Of a stretch of 64,000 nucleotides of DNA, positions 8,244-17,524 are shown piece by piece (within the stretch, counting starts at the first letter, position 1; each line of letters begins with the position of its first letter). Below the pieces are notes generated by a model. It had not been told where the DNA came from, did not search any database, and worked only from the letters and a program-made list of their open reading frames with translations. Where the stretch lies: the NCBI GenBank assembly GCA_014323765.1, contig JACONM010000017.1, positions 5,949-69,948 of the forward strand, given 5' to 3'. Origin of the DNA: Cellvibrionales bacterium. Its GTDB lineage: Bacteria > Pseudomonadota > Gammaproteobacteria > Pseudomonadales > GM7GCV1. A program made the translations under genes and the position numbers.

Positions 8244-9617
8244 CTACTTCCAATCCCCAATCTCCGCCCGCGGAATACCCAAATTCTCGCGCAGGGTGGG
8301 GCCAAGGTATTCGCTTTTCACCACCCCGCGGCGTTGCAATTCGGGCACCACCAAGCGGCAGAAATCCTCATAGGTGCCGGGGATATAAGTGGGCGCCGTC
8401 ACAAACCCATCGCAGGCCCCGCTCACAAACCAGTCTTCCATCTGGTCGGCCACTTCCCCCGCCGTGCCGTAAATCAGCGGAAATTCACGGATAGTTGCAC
8501 GATGGGTAACTTTCAAAAAGTCATTCGTAGACGGGTTTTTAGTGCCGCTAATGTCCACCACCCGCTGCTTGTAGGACTGATTGCCGGTCATATTTTCCAT
8601 CTCCGCATCGCTGAATGGGTCATCCATCCCGCGCCCGGCAAAATCGTAATTGAAAAGTTCGGACAAATTGACCAGCTGATCAATGGGCTTGACCAAGGAA
8701 TCGAGCAACGCCACCTGATCCTCAGCCATAGCGCGAGTCTCCGCCACCACCGGAAAACAAGCGGTCGCAATACGCGCATGTTCCGGGTTGCGCCCGGCTT
8801 TGGCAATTTGCGCTTTCAACGCCTGATATTTTTTCTGCCCGACTTCCTTAGTGGGAAACAGCGAAAAAATAACCTCCCCCCAGCGAGCCGCAAACTCCAA
8901 CCCGCGAGCACTGCCGCCCGCCTGAATAATAATGGGCCGCCCCTGCGCCGAGCGCGGCACCGGCAAGGGACCAGCCGAGGCAAACCACTCGCCCTTATGC
9001 CCCAACGGATGCACCTTATCCGGGTCGGCAAAACGCCCGCTCGGCTTGTCGATAATAATCGCATCGTCCTCCCAAGTGTCCCAGTGGCCGAGCACCACTT
9101 CCATAAATTCATCGGCGCGATCGTAACGCTCCTCCGCCCCCAAGTGTTTTTCCCGCCCATAATTCGCTGCCTCGGAATCGTTCAACGAGGTCACCACATT
9201 CCACCCAGCGCGCCCGCCCAGCATCAGGTCCATGGTCGAAAAACTGCGCGCAATATGAAACGGCTCGTTATAGGTCGTCGAGCAGGTAGAAGCCACCCCT
9301 AAATAATTAGTGGCAAACCCCATAGCCAACATGATCGGATTCGGATCCATTTTCACCGTACGAATCCCATATTCCACCGCATCGCGATGGCTATTGTTAT
9401 ATTTATCCGGCATCGCCAAGCGATCATCGACAAACGCCAAATCAAAGCGGGCCGCTTCCAGCTCCCGGGCAATGCGCTGATAATAAGCCGCAGTGGTCGA
9501 ATCCGTAGCCGCCGCCGGGTGCCGCCAAGAAGCCGGAAAGTTAGAGCAATTTTGCGCCTGAATAAAAGCGATCAGGGCCATCTTGCGCGATGCAGAAGGG
9601 GCAGTTGATTTAGACAT
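8244..9617 (-). CDS. LLM-class flavin-dependent monooxygenase, NtaA/SnaA/DmoA type
   Basis: Predicted FMNH2-dependent monooxygenase of 457 residues in the bacterial luciferase-like superfamily, subgroup of nitrilotriacetate, dibenzothiophene-sulfone and dimethylsulfide monooxygenases. Family landmarks are an early LAFVDDRL segment, the STCSTTYNEPFHIARSFSTM region, GGRAGWNVVTS, and PIIIQAGGSARGLEFAARW. Such enzymes need a separate NADH:flavin reductase; none is adjacent. The ATG is preceded by AAGGAGA at good spacing. It lies downstream of the hydratase gene on the same strand, with a 90-base gap that holds an unusual direct repeat. Substrate is unknown; NtaA-type enzymes cleave C-N or C-S bonds. 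Confidence 0.88.
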   Translation of the reverse strand: MSKSTAPSASRKMALIAFIQAQNCSNFPASWRHPAAATDSTTAAYYQRIARELEAARFDLAFVDDRLAMPDKYNNSHRDAVEYGIRTVKMDPNPIMLAMGFATNYLGVASTCSTTYNEPFHIARSFSTMDLMLGGRAGWNVVTSLNDSEAANYGREKHLGAEERYDRADEFMEVVLGHWDTWEDDAIIIDKPSGRFADPDKVHPLGHKGEWFASAGPLPVPRSAQGRPIIIQAGGSARGLEFAARWGEVIFSLFPTKEVGQKKYQALKAQIAKAGRNPEHARIATACFPVVAETRAMAEDQVALLDSLVKPIDQLVNLSELFNYDFAGRGMDDPFSDAEMENMTGNQSYKQRVVDISGTKNPSTNDFLKVTHRATIREFPLIYGTAGEVADQMEDWFVSGACDGFVTAPTYIPGTYEDFCRLVVPELQRRGVVKSEYLGPTLRENLGIPRAEIGDWK

Positions 9618-9651
9618 TTAGAGTCTCCTTAGGGTTGCACTGTGAAAGGGT

Positions 9652-9694
9652 GAATAACGGAATAACGGATATAGCCGAGAATAACGGAATAACG
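9652..9694. repeat. Four-unit GAATAACG direct repeat, possible operator
   Basis: The octamer GAATAACG occurs four times: two head-to-tail copies at 9652-9667, an 11-base spacer, and two more at 9679-9694. The pairs are offset by 27 bases. The block lies 35 bases upstream of the monooxygenase ATG on the minus strand and just after the hydratase stop codon, where a regulator could act. Protein binding is inferred from layout alone. Confidence 0.6.
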
Positions 9695-9707
9695 CAATAA
9701 AAGAAGT

Positions 9708-10532
9708 TTAGAAAAAAGTTGCACCGACTTCATCAAACGACTGCAAACGGTAACGAAGCCAGCTCCTAGGCTTCGGAAACAACGCCGGCAAAAGCGCACC
9801 GGACAGCACTATCTCCCCAGCCCGCATGCCAATGCCGCGCCCCGCCAAGTGATTGGCAAGCCAGGTCAGCAGGGCCGCATGGTCCAAGGAATCGGCCACG
9901 CGCACGGATTGCTCGCTTGCGCCCTCCGCTTCATCCGCCATAAAGACCGAAACCTGCGCCACCATCGTCTCTAAATCCAGCTTGCGCAACGGCTTCCACC
10001 CGCCCAAAATCACCCCCGCACTGCACGTATTCTCCGCAATCAGCGAGGGCGGATGCAACGCGGCGTAATCCAAATGGCGGTCATCGAGCACGTCAAGAGC
10101 CGGACAAACCAGATCCACCGCCGCCATCACCGTCTCCTGCGTAAAAGGGGCCGCAGCGGCATCCAATGCCTGCCCCATCTGAAAACAGATCTCACATTCG
10201 ACCCCCAAATGCTGATAATTCTCCAAGTCGATATCCGCGCTATTCCACCGCAGCCCAGTTTCGAGCACCGCCCCGACAATAGGCTCACGCAACCCGCATT
10301 TACGTTGCACCGCCGGCGACGCCAAAGCAATTTTGTAGCCCTCCCGCCGACCCGCCCCGTGGGCCTCCAACAGGGCCACCACTTCATCCTGAACCCGATA
10401 AGCACTAGCGCAGTCGGGCAAATCAAGCACCCGAAACGGCTGCCGATTGAAGTGCGCATTCAGCAGCGTAGCAGCCTGTTTGCGGGGGTCACTAGGCACC
10501 GGGGACTCCGGCGCGGCAGATTGCATTTGCAT
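9708..10532 (-). CDS. 2-oxo-pentenoate hydratase family protein (MhpD/FAH-like fold)
   Basis: About 274 residues resembling 2-keto-4-pentenoate hydratase and 4-oxalocrotonate decarboxylase. Family features are YRVQDEVVALLEA near the N-terminus, YKIALASPAVQRKCG, the metal-site region GVECEICFQMG, ALDVLDDRH, and IAENTCSAGVILGG. The family adds water to (or decarboxylates) 2-oxo-4-enoates formed in aromatic or dicarboxylate breakdown, using Mg2+. The ATG at 10532 is preferred because a longer frame upstream would overlap the divergent gene at 10687 and encodes low-complexity sequence. It forms the left half of a divergent catabolic cluster. Confidence 0.75.
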   Translation of the reverse strand: MQMQSAAPESPVPSDPRKQAATLLNAHFNRQPFRVLDLPDCASAYRVQDEVVALLEAHGAGRREGYKIALASPAVQRKCGLREPIVGAVLETGLRWNSADIDLENYQHLGVECEICFQMGQALDAAAAPFTQETVMAAVDLVCPALDVLDDRHLDYAALHPPSLIAENTCSAGVILGGWKPLRKLDLETMVAQVSVFMADEAEGASEQSVRVADSLDHAALLTWLANHLAGRGIGMRAGEIVLSGALLPALFPKPRSWLRYRLQSFDEVGATFF

Positions 10533-10686
10533 AAGGCGGAAAACCGGATGATGCCGGGGCGACAAGCAATATTGTATGGCGACAAATATACCAGCATATT
10601 GACAAGACCGCCTAAAAAAGATTGAATCCGCGCCCTTAGCCTCAGCCACGCCGCCGCCACCCGCGCCCCAACAGCAGGGAAATTCC

Positions 10687-11385
10687 GTGCCCGCCACCGC
10701 CACCATCGCCCCGGCCGACTTAGCCGAACCAGCCGATCTCGCCGACATCGATGCCTACACCCTAGCCGATGGGGCCCGCCGCGCCGGTATCGGTGCCGTG
10801 CTACATGGCTTGAAACCGCAAAGTTCGGCGGCACAATTCATCGGTCGCGCCCGCACCGCCCGCATCGACTACCGCCCCCACGGCCAGATCCCCCTAGCCG
10901 AATACGGCACCGGCGCACTGCTCGAATCCTGCGCCCCCGGCGATTGCCTACTGCTCGATGGCGGCGGCATAATGCTGACCGCCATGGGCGATCTCGCCGT
11001 CCACGCCCTGCACCGCAGCGGCGCAGCAGCGGCGATCATCAACGCCTGCGTGCGCGACATCGAAGCCATCGAACAAATCGGCTTGCCCGTCTTCGCTCGC
11101 GGCCCCGCCATCACCACCATGGCCGGGCGCGCCAAAATTGTCGGCATCGGCGATCCCGTCACCATCGATGGCGTTACTATTAACAACGGCGACCTCATCG
11201 CTGGTTGCCGCGGCGGAATTGTCGCCATCCCCTGGCAAGACCGCACCCGCGCTCTAACTGAGGCCCGCCGAGTACTGACAAGCGACCAACAAATGCTGGC
11301 AGGCATCGAAGCGGGCGAATCCTTCAGCACTCTCTGGGCCAAACACAAAGCCCTCCCCTCCCTGCCCTCAACACAAGGTAACTAA
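10687..11385 (+). CDS. RraA-like family aldolase (HMG/CHA aldolase-like)
   Basis: A 232-residue member of the RraA/4-hydroxy-4-methyl-2-oxoglutarate aldolase family. The Mg2+-binding aldolases have a GD-rich loop and an RD pair. Here these appear as PGDCLLLDGG, AMGDLAVHALHRSGAAAAII and NACVRDIEAIE, so the metal-aldolase residues seem kept, favouring an enzyme over the RNase E regulator RraA. The reaction would yield pyruvate from a 4-hydroxy-2-oxo acid. GTG start with CAGGGAA upstream. The next gene begins 4 bases after the stop, so the two are probably co-transcribed. Confidence 0.8.
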   Translation: MPATATIAPADLAEPADLADIDAYTLADGARRAGIGAVLHGLKPQSSAAQFIGRARTARIDYRPHGQIPLAEYGTGALLESCAPGDCLLLDGGGIMLTAMGDLAVHALHRSGAAAAIINACVRDIEAIEQIGLPVFARGPAITTMAGRAKIVGIGDPVTIDGVTINNGDLIAGCRGGIVAIPWQDRTRALTEARRVLTSDQQMLAGIEAGESFSTLWAKHKALPSLPSTQGN

Positions 11386-11389
11386 CTCC

Positions 11390-12256
11390 ATGCGCCAACA
11401 TCGCACCCTACTGATCACCACCTGCGCGGATGAAAAACTGCTGGCCAAGCAGCGCACCGCCACCGCCGATGTCGCCTTCCTAGAGCTCGAAGACGGCGTG
11501 CTCGCCGACCAAAAAGCCGAAGCCCGCGCCCGCTGCCTAGATGCCCTGCAAAACTGGGACTACCAAGGCAAAGAACGCTGGGTGCGCATCAATCAGATCA
11601 CCACTCTGGACGGCATGCGCGATCTTATGGAGCTCGTCCCCGGCCGCCCCGATGCCCTCATCCCCGGCAAACTACGCAGCAAAGACGAAATCACCGTCGC
11701 CGACTACATCCTCAGCCGCCGCGAAGAAGAACTCGGCCTACCAGCAGGCGAAATCAAACTCTGCCCCATGGTCGAAAGCGGCCCAGCCGTCATCAACCTA
11801 AAAGAAATCATCACCGCCTCCCCGCGCATGATCGGTGTCTGCCTCGGCACTGAAGACCTCAGCGTCGATGTCGGCATCATGCGCACCGAGGAAGAGCGCG
11901 AGCTCGAATGGGTGCGCGGCCACGTGGTCATGACCTGCCATGCACTCGGTGTCGAATGCTTCGATGTCGCCAGCGTCAAACTGCGCGAACCAAAGGCCCT
12001 CTGGCAAGAAGCCCGCCGCGTCTACCACATGGGCTACGACGGCAAAATGTGCATCTCACCGACCCAAGTCGATGTCATCCACGATGCTTTCACCCCGGAG
12101 CCGGAAAAAATCGCCTGGGCGCAAAAGATCATCAAAGCCGCCGCGGAAGCCGAACAGCAAGGCACCTCGGTCTTCGCCGTCGATGGCCGCATGGTCGACT
12201 ACCCCTTCATCGAACAAGCCAAGCAAATCCTGCGGCGGGCAGGCCAAGATGCCTAG
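11390..12256 (+). CDS. HpcH/HpaI-CitE family C-C lyase
   Basis: A 288-residue TIM-barrel protein of the citrate lyase beta/malyl-CoA lyase family. VAFLELEDGVLADQKAEAR matches the ED-G-V/P-x-xK segment of CitE-like enzymes. RWVRIN holds the substrate-binding arginine. CPMVESGPAVINLKEI and VCLGTEDLSVDVG supply the metal-binding Glu and Asp. GYDGKMCISPTQVDVI is the conserved G-x-GK-xxI-P-Q segment. Members cleave acyl-CoA thioesters such as malyl-CoA or citramalyl-CoA to acetyl-CoA or glyoxylate/pyruvate. The following gene, an acyl-CoA synthetase, overlaps it by 8 bases, which fits a route where an acid is activated with CoA and then split. Confidence 0.85.
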   Translation: MRQHRTLLITTCADEKLLAKQRTATADVAFLELEDGVLADQKAEARARCLDALQNWDYQGKERWVRINQITTLDGMRDLMELVPGRPDALIPGKLRSKDEITVADYILSRREEELGLPAGEIKLCPMVESGPAVINLKEIITASPRMIGVCLGTEDLSVDVGIMRTEEERELEWVRGHVVMTCHALGVECFDVASVKLREPKALWQEARRVYHMGYDGKMCISPTQVDVIHDAFTPEPEKIAWAQKIIKAAAEAEQQGTSVFAVDGRMVDYPFIEQAKQILRRAGQDA

Positions 12257-14357
12257 CTCATCCGCCCTGCAAACCCTATTCCGCCCGCACAGCGTGGCGG
12301 TGGTCGGTGCCTCCAACGACACCAACAAATTCGGCGGCAAGGTCGCCCGCAACATCGCCCGCTCCACCATCGCCCAACGCTTCTACATCAATGCGAAAGG
12401 CGGCAAAGTCCAAGGCCAACCCGCCTACAAGTCCCTCGCCGACCTGCCCGCCGCCCCCGATGCCGTGGTCCTAGCCGTCCCCGCCCCCGTCGCCCTGCAA
12501 GAATTGCGCCGCGCCGCCGAGATGGGCACTCGCGCCGCCGTGGTTTTCGCCGCCGGCTTCCGCGAGGCCGGCGAACAAGGCCGCGCCCGCGAAGCCGAAC
12601 TCGCCAAACTCGCCGCCGACTACGACCTCGCCCTAGTCGGCCCCAACTGCGTCGGCATCGCCAACTTCGCCGACCAAGTCTTCCTCAGCTCCGCCGATGG
12701 CATAGAACCCAACCCCCCCGGCAACATCGCCCTAATATCGCAAAGCGGTTCACTCGGCATAGTGGTCTCCAGCCGCCAACAAGGCCGCTTCCGCTACCAA
12801 ATCACCACCGGCAACGAAACCGTCCTAAAAACCCACCACCTAATGCAAGCCCTGCTCGACCAAGACCCAAAAATCCAAACCTTTGCCCTATTGCTAGAAG
12901 CCGTCCACGACCCCGCCGGCCTCGCCCAAGTCGTCGCCGCCGCCCACCAAAAAGGCAAACGCACCGTATTATTAAAACTCGCCGGCTCCGCCACCGCCGG
13001 CAAGATCGCCGCCCTCCACACCGGCGCGGTCAGCGGCGCAATGGCCCCCCTGCAAGCCTATTGCCGCGACCACCGCATCCTATTAGCCGCCAGCCTGCGC
13101 GAGTTCTACGCCGTCCTAACCCTGCTCTCCACCACGACATACCAAGGCGGCACCCGCGTCGGCATCTACACCGCCTCCGGCGGCACCGCCGTACTCGGAG
13201 CCGACTTCGCCGAAAGCCAGGGCCTAGATTTACCCACCCCACCGCCCGCCGCCCGCCAAGCCGTCGCCGCAACCCTCGGCTCCCAAGCAGAGCGCATCAC
13301 CAACCCGCTCGACACCACCGGCATCCACGCCTACGATGCCACCCGCTTCGCCCAAGCCCTAAGTCAGTTCGCCGACCCCAATACCTACGACCTCGTCCTA
13401 GTCCCCCTAGGCGGCGCCGGCGGCCAAACGGCCCTAGATCGCATCCAAGCCATCGCCCAAGTCATGGCGGATTCCCCCGTGCCCATCGTCCCCGTCTGGC
13501 AACAGCTGCGCATGCTCGAAGAGCCCGCCTTTAAATGGCTGTATGAATCCGGACGGGCCATGTTCACCGACTACGAATCGCCGCTAGAAGCCATGGCCCT
13601 AATCTCCGCCCTAGACGACTCCCCCCCAGCAACAACCCAAAAATCCGCAGAATCCGCCACCACCAAAGAAACCCCCAACGATGCTCACGCCGCCACTGGC
13701 ATCCCCTTCAAAGACGCCCTCTTAGCCCTAGAAGCCGCTGGTGCCCCCATCGCCCCCATCGGTGTCGTCACCGCAAAAGACGACCCCGCCCAAGTCTTCG
13801 CCCGCTACGGCCAACCCCTCGCCCTCAAAGCCAACCACCCGCAGTTACTGCATAAATCCGATGCCAAACTAGTGGTCTTCCCGGTCGCCACCCCCGACCA
13901 ATTCCGCGCCGAAACCGCCCGCATGACCGCCGCCTGCCAAGATCTGGGCCTCCCCGATGCCGAGCTAATCGCCCAATCCGCCGTCACCGGCGGCCTCGAG
14001 CTCCTCTGCGGCTTCCAACGCGACCCCGAGCTCGGCCCCTACATAGTGCTAGGTGCCGGCGGCATCTACACCGAAATCCTCAAAGACTCCGCCGTCGCCC
14101 TAATCGCCGACAGCGGCCCAGCCAGCAGCGATCTAAAAAGCCGCCTAGAAAAAGCCCTCCAACGCCTGCGCTGCTGGCCGATCCTAAAAGGCACCCGCGG
14201 CGACCCCGGCTACGACTGGCCCGCCGCCATAGCCGCCATCCTCCCCGCCGCCGAATACTTCCGCACCAACCCCAAAATCAACGGCATGGAGCTAAACCCC
14301 CTAACCCTAATGCCCGCCCAAAACGGCGCCCAAATAGTAGACGCCCGCATCCTCTAA
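12249..14357 (+). CDS. Acyl-CoA synthetase, NDP-forming (single chain)
   Basis: A 702-residue fused enzyme of the ADP-forming acetyl-CoA synthetase type. The N-terminal CoA-binding Rossmann domain starts with FRPHSVAVVGASNDTNKFGG. Two succinyl-CoA-synthetase-like domains follow, with LVGPNCVGI, ALISQSGSLGI and an HTGAVSG segment at the phosphohistidine region. An acidic, Ala/Thr-rich linker (about 455-485) leads to a C-terminal ATP-grasp domain (LALKANHPQLLHKSDAKLVV, LGAGGIYTEIL). The start at 12249 is chosen because the CoA-binding domain begins there; the open frame extends upstream only as overlap with the lyase gene. Substrate is unknown but is presumably the acid handled by the adjacent lyase. 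Confidence 0.87.
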   Translation: MPSSSALQTLFRPHSVAVVGASNDTNKFGGKVARNIARSTIAQRFYINAKGGKVQGQPAYKSLADLPAAPDAVVLAVPAPVALQELRRAAEMGTRAAVVFAAGFREAGEQGRAREAELAKLAADYDLALVGPNCVGIANFADQVFLSSADGIEPNPPGNIALISQSGSLGIVVSSRQQGRFRYQITTGNETVLKTHHLMQALLDQDPKIQTFALLLEAVHDPAGLAQVVAAAHQKGKRTVLLKLAGSATAGKIAALHTGAVSGAMAPLQAYCRDHRILLAASLREFYAVLTLLSTTTYQGGTRVGIYTASGGTAVLGADFAESQGLDLPTPPPAARQAVAATLGSQAERITNPLDTTGIHAYDATRFAQALSQFADPNTYDLVLVPLGGAGGQTALDRIQAIAQVMADSPVPIVPVWQQLRMLEEPAFKWLYESGRAMFTDYESPLEAMALISALDDSPPATTQKSAESATTKETPNDAHAATGIPFKDALLALEAAGAPIAPIGVVTAKDDPAQVFARYGQPLALKANHPQLLHKSDAKLVVFPVATPDQFRAETARMTAACQDLGLPDAELIAQSAVTGGLELLCGFQRDPELGPYIVLGAGGIYTEILKDSAVALIADSGPASSDLKSRLEKALQRLRCWPILKGTRGDPGYDWPAAIAAILPAAEYFRTNPKINGMELNPLTLMPAQNGAQIVDARIL

Positions 14358-14407
14358 CCCCCCCTTGATTCCGCCGCCAAGCCCCGCAATTTTCAGCACT
14401 TCGCAGG

Positions 14408-14884
14408 ATGGAGCGATTCGTAATGAAAGGCACGGTGAGTTGGCAGGGAGGGGTGGCGTTTTTGGCGGAGAGTGGGAGCGGGCATCGGATTCGGGTGGAT
14501 GGGCCGCCGGAGCATGGGGGCGAGAATCGCGGGGTGCGACCGATGGAGATGCTGTTGCTGGGCGCCGCCGCTTGTTCGTCTTTTGATGTGATGGCTATGT
14601 TGGCGAAAGGTCGCCAGCAGGTTACCGACTGTGTTTGCGAGGTGGCGGCGGAGCGGGCGGAGGCGGTGCCGGCTGTTTTTACCCGCATTCATTTGCATTT
14701 TCGCCTTAGCGGTCGGGATTTGAAAGAGTCGCAGGTGCGGCGGGCGGTGCAGCTGTCCGCCGAAAAATACTGCTCGGCATCTATTATGCTGGCCGCGGCG
14801 GGGGTGGCGGTGTCGCACAGCTATGAGATCTGTGCGGCGGGCGGGGTGGATGGGTCGGATAGGTCGGGCGAGCCGGATGGGTAA
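14408..14884 (+). CDS. OsmC/Ohr family protein (YhfA-like)
   Basis: A 158-residue OsmC-fold protein, probably a thiol-dependent hydroperoxide reductase. Both conserved cysteines are present: C56 in GAAACSSFDV and C122 in AEKYCSAS. The VRPMEMLLLGAAACS segment is the family core. It lacks the arginine-containing pattern of true Ohr proteins as far as can be judged, and looks closest to the YhfA group. A second ATG at 14423 with GGAG nine bases upstream may be the actual start. It is convergent with coq7 and separated from the upstream synthetase gene by 50 bases. Confidence 0.85.
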   Translation: MERFVMKGTVSWQGGVAFLAESGSGHRIRVDGPPEHGGENRGVRPMEMLLLGAAACSSFDVMAMLAKGRQQVTDCVCEVAAERAEAVPAVFTRIHLHFRLSGRDLKESQVRRAVQLSAEKYCSASIMLAAAGVAVSHSYEICAAGGVDGSDRSGEPDG

Positions 14885-14930
14885 AGGGGCCGACTTGGCT
14901 GGCTATCGGCGGCGGGTTTGGGCGGGGCGG

Positions 14931-15584
14931 CTAAATATGGGCGACGGTTTGGGTCATGGCTCGCGAGGCGGCGGTCATGGCGCGTTTTGCGAGCGGTGGG
15001 AATTCTAGCCCGCCGGCGGCCAGCGCAGACTGGCCGTGTTTTTCTTCGTCTTCCAGCATTTGCGCCACAATCGCCCGGCTGCGTTTGTCCGCCGCGGGCA
15101 GCTGCTGCTGATGGGTGCGCAGGTGCTGGCAAACCTGCTCTTCGGTGGCGGCGATGAAGCCTAGGCTCAGGCGGTCGCCGAGCAGGCCAGCCACCGCGCC
15201 GAGGCCGAAGGATAGCCCGTAAAACAGAGGGTTCAGATAGCTGGTGCGGCTGTCCAGTTGCGCCAATCGTGCCGCACACCATGCGAGGTGGTCGGCCTCT
15301 TCCGCCGCCGCTTGCTCCATATCGGCGCGCACCTGCGGCAATTTGGCGGTCAATGCCTGCCCTTGATAGAGGGCTTGAGCGCAGACTTCGCCGGTGTGGT
15401 TGACGCGCATTAGGCGGGCGGAGTGCTGTTTTTCCGCCGCGCTGAGTTCCGGTTCTGGCTTGTCTGCGGGAAGGTTGGGGGCCGGCGGCGGGCGGGTGCT
15501 GTGCGGGTCGGCGGCGAGGGTGCGCAGGGCGTTGTCCGCCGCATCGAGCAGCCGATCGAGGGGGCGCAGATGGCGGGTGGGCAT
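14931..15584 (-). CDS. coq7: 3-demethoxyubiquinol 3-hydroxylase, Coq7 type
   Basis: Di-iron monooxygenase that adds the last ring hydroxyl in ubiquinone synthesis. The 217 residues contain the carboxylate-bridged di-iron ligands: [26 protein letters not shown] and [11 protein letters not shown] 50-residue Pro/Ala-rich N-terminal lead precedes the core, as in bacterial Coq7. It belongs to the soluble di-iron type rather than the UbiF flavoprotein type. It is the last gene of the minus-strand run beginning at dusB. Confidence 0.93.
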   Translation of the reverse strand: MPTRHLRPLDRLLDAADNALRTLAADPHSTRPPPAPNLPADKPEPELSAAEKQHSARLMRVNHTGEVCAQALYQGQALTAKLPQVRADMEQAAAEEADHLAWCAARLAQLDSRTSYLNPLFYGLSFGLGAVAGLLGDRLSLGFIAATEEQVCQHLRTHQQQLPAADKRSRAIVAQMLEDEEKHGQSALAAGGLEFPPLAKRAMTAASRAMTQTVAHI

Positions 15585-15670
15585 CGAGATATTTGCGGGG
15601 CGGGCGATGCGGGCGGCGGCCCGGCGGTGAATTGGGGTGGGTCCGGTGCCGGTGGCGGGTGGACGGAGGG

Positions 15671-15820
15671 TTAAAACGACTTCTTTTTGCCGGGGCGGCC
15701 CTGTACGGCTTTGAAGCGCGGGTTGGATTTGCAGATGACGTAGGTGCGCCCGCGACGGCGGACGACTTGGCAGTCCGAGTGGCGGATTTTGGCACTTTTT
15801 AGGGAGCTGAGCACTTGCAT
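15671..15820 (-). CDS. rpmJ: 50S ribosomal protein L36, type B
   Basis: A 49-residue protein starting [14 protein letters not shown] and containing [21 protein letters not shown], the signature of the longer gammaproteobacterial L36 form that lacks the complete zinc ribbon of classical L36. Its ATG overlaps the stop of the L31 gene by one base (TAATG), indicating translational coupling. No Zur-box-like palindrome is evident upstream of the pair. Confidence 0.93.
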   Translation of the reverse strand: MQVLSSLKSAKIRHSDCQVVRRRGRTYVICKSNPRFKAVQGRPGKKKSF

Positions 15821-16071
15821 TATTGCTTGCCTCGGTTTTTTAGGCGGCGGTTGAATTTGGCGATGCGGCCATCGTTTTGTGCGATGCGCTGCTTGCCGGT
15901 GTAGAAGGGGTGCGAGGCACTGGATACATCGATGGTCATGTAGGGGTAGGTTTTGCCCTGATGTTCGGCGGTGCGCTCGGTTTGCAGGGTCGAGCCAATG
16001 ACAAAATAGGTGTCGGAGGTGGTGTCGTGGAACAGCACTTCACGATAGTCGGGGTGAATGTCGGCCTTCAT
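15820..16071 (-). CDS. rpmE2: 50S ribosomal protein L31, type B
   Basis: An 83-residue L31 of the cysteine-free class, beginning [20 protein letters not shown] and ending in a basic tail. [11 protein letters not shown] is the conserved C-terminal segment. The CxxC zinc ligands of classical L31 are absent, so this is the zinc-independent form. The ATG at 16071 is preferred: residues encoded further upstream do not match the family. It is followed without gap by type B L36. Confidence 0.93.
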   Translation of the reverse strand: MKADIHPDYREVLFHDTTSDTYFVIGSTLQTERTAEHQGKTYPYMTIDVSSASHPFYTGKQRIAQNDGRIAKFNRRLKNRGKQ

Positions 16072-16201
16072 GAGAATCTCTGGGCGGTCGCCGCTGTGGA
16101 AGCCGCTATGGTAGCGCATTCGCCCGGTCAATGCCAATGGCGGGGCGGTATTTTGCACTGCCGGGGGCTGCGCTATTGGCATTGATGCTTGGCAGGAATA
16201 G

Positions 16202-17491
16202 TTAGCGGGCCTCTTCGCGGGCGATGGCGCGGTGACCGATGTCGTTGCGCTTGTGCATGCCTTTCCAGTGAATGGATTCGGCGAGGCGGTGGGTGCGCTG
16301 GCGGGCTTCTTTTACGCTGCTGCCTAGCGCAGTGGCGCACAGTACTCGTCCGCCGCTGGTCACAGTGCGTCCGGCGGATTCGCGGGTGCCGGCGTGGAAG
16401 ACCTTGGCATCGGGCGCGGTGGCTTGCTCTAAGCCGCTGATCGGCTCGCCGGTGGCATAGGTCCCCGGGTAGCCGGCGGCGGCCAGCACTGTGCCGAGGG
16501 CCGGGCGTGGGTCCCATTCGGCGGTGGTGCGGTCTAATCGCCCCTGCAAGGCGGCTTGGCAGAGGTCGATCAGGTCGGAGCGCAATCGCAGCATGATCGG
16601 CTGGGCTTCTGGGTCGCCGAAGCGGCAGTTGTATTCGATGACTTTGGGGGTGCCATCGGGGGCGATCATTAGGCCGGCGTACAGAAAGCCGCAATAGGGG
16701 TGGCCTGCCGCGGCCAGCCCGGCGAGGGTGGGGGCGATGATCTCGGCCATGATGCGCCGCTCTACCGCTGCGGTGACCACCGGGGCGGGCGAATAGGCCC
16801 CCATGCCGCCGGTGTTGGGGCCGCGGTCGCCTTCGCCGGCGCGTTTGTGGTCTTGGCTGGTGGCCAGCGGTAGGGCGTTTTTGCCATCGGCTAGGACGAT
16901 GAAGCTGGCCTCTTCGCCTTCCAGAAACTCTTCGATGACCACTCGGGTGCCAGCCGCGCCGAAGCGATTGCCGCACAGCATCTCGCGCACCGCTGCCGCC
17001 GCCTCGCGCTGGTCTTGCGCGATCACCACGCCCTTGCCGGCGGCCAGCCCATCGGCTTTGACCACTATCGGGGTGGGCAGGGTGCGCAAATACGCCAATG
17101 CCGCGGGGAGTTCGGTAAAGGTGCGGTACGCCGCGGTGGGGATGGCGTGGCGGGTGAGGAAATCTTTGGCGAACGCTTTGGAGCCTTCCAGCCGCGCCGC
17201 GCCCTTGGTGGGGCCGAAGCAGGCCAGCCCGCGGGCTTGAAAATAGTCGACGATGCCGGCGACTAGCGGGGCTTCTGGACCGACCAGAGTCAGGCCCACC
17301 GAGCGGTTTGCGGCAAAGTCGGCTAGGGCGGCAAAGTCGTCGATCGCCAGCGCGATATTTTCTATCTTGGCTTCGCGGGCGGTGCCGGCGTTGCCTGGGG
17401 CCACATAGACCGCCTCTACCGCCGCCGCTTGCGCGGCCTTCCAAGCGAGGGCGTGTTCGCGCCCGCCGGAGCCGATGACTAGGACTCGCAT
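16202..17491 (-). CDS. purD: Phosphoribosylamine--glycine ligase
   Basis: ATP-dependent joining of glycine to 5-phosphoribosylamine, the second step of purine synthesis. The 429 residues show the PurD N-terminus [16 protein letters not shown], the central ATP-grasp elements [16 protein letters not shown] and [20 protein letters not shown], and the metal-site FGDPEAQ. Length is as expected. It follows purH with 33 bases between them, as in many gammaproteobacteria. A C-terminal extension after the family core ([13 protein letters not shown]) is common among homologues. Confidence 0.97.
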   Translation of the reverse strand: MRVLVIGSGGREHALAWKAAQAAAVEAVYVAPGNAGTAREAKIENIALAIDDFAALADFAANRSVGLTLVGPEAPLVAGIVDYFQARGLACFGPTKGAARLEGSKAFAKDFLTRHAIPTAAYRTFTELPAALAYLRTLPTPIVVKADGLAAGKGVVIAQDQREAAAAVREMLCGNRFGAAGTRVVIEEFLEGEEASFIVLADGKNALPLATSQDHKRAGEGDRGPNTGGMGAYSPAPVVTAAVERRIMAEIIAPTLAGLAAAGHPYCGFLYAGLMIAPDGTPKVIEYNCRFGDPEAQPIMLRLRSDLIDLCQAALQGRLDRTTAEWDPRPALGTVLAAAGYPGTYATGEPISGLEQATAPDAKVFHAGTRESAGRTVTSGGRVLCATALGSSVKEARQRTHRLAESIHWKGMHKRNDIGHRAIAREEAR

Positions 17492-17524
17492 GTCAGTCGT
17501 TCTGAGGGGCGATCGATGCCGCGC

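Noticed and set aside
8142-9302. Plus-strand 386-codon open frame
   Set aside because: Antisense to the LLM monooxygenase; no recognisable domains.
11940-12248. N-terminal extension of the NDP-forming acyl-CoA synthetase
   Set aside because: It overlaps the CitE-like gene completely and reads as low-complexity Lys/Pro/Ser; the CoA-binding domain starts at 12249.
15820-16200. Zur-controlled zinc-sparing L31/L36 operon
   Set aside because: The proteins are the cysteine-poor type, but no Zur-box palindrome is visible upstream; these may be the only copies in the genome.
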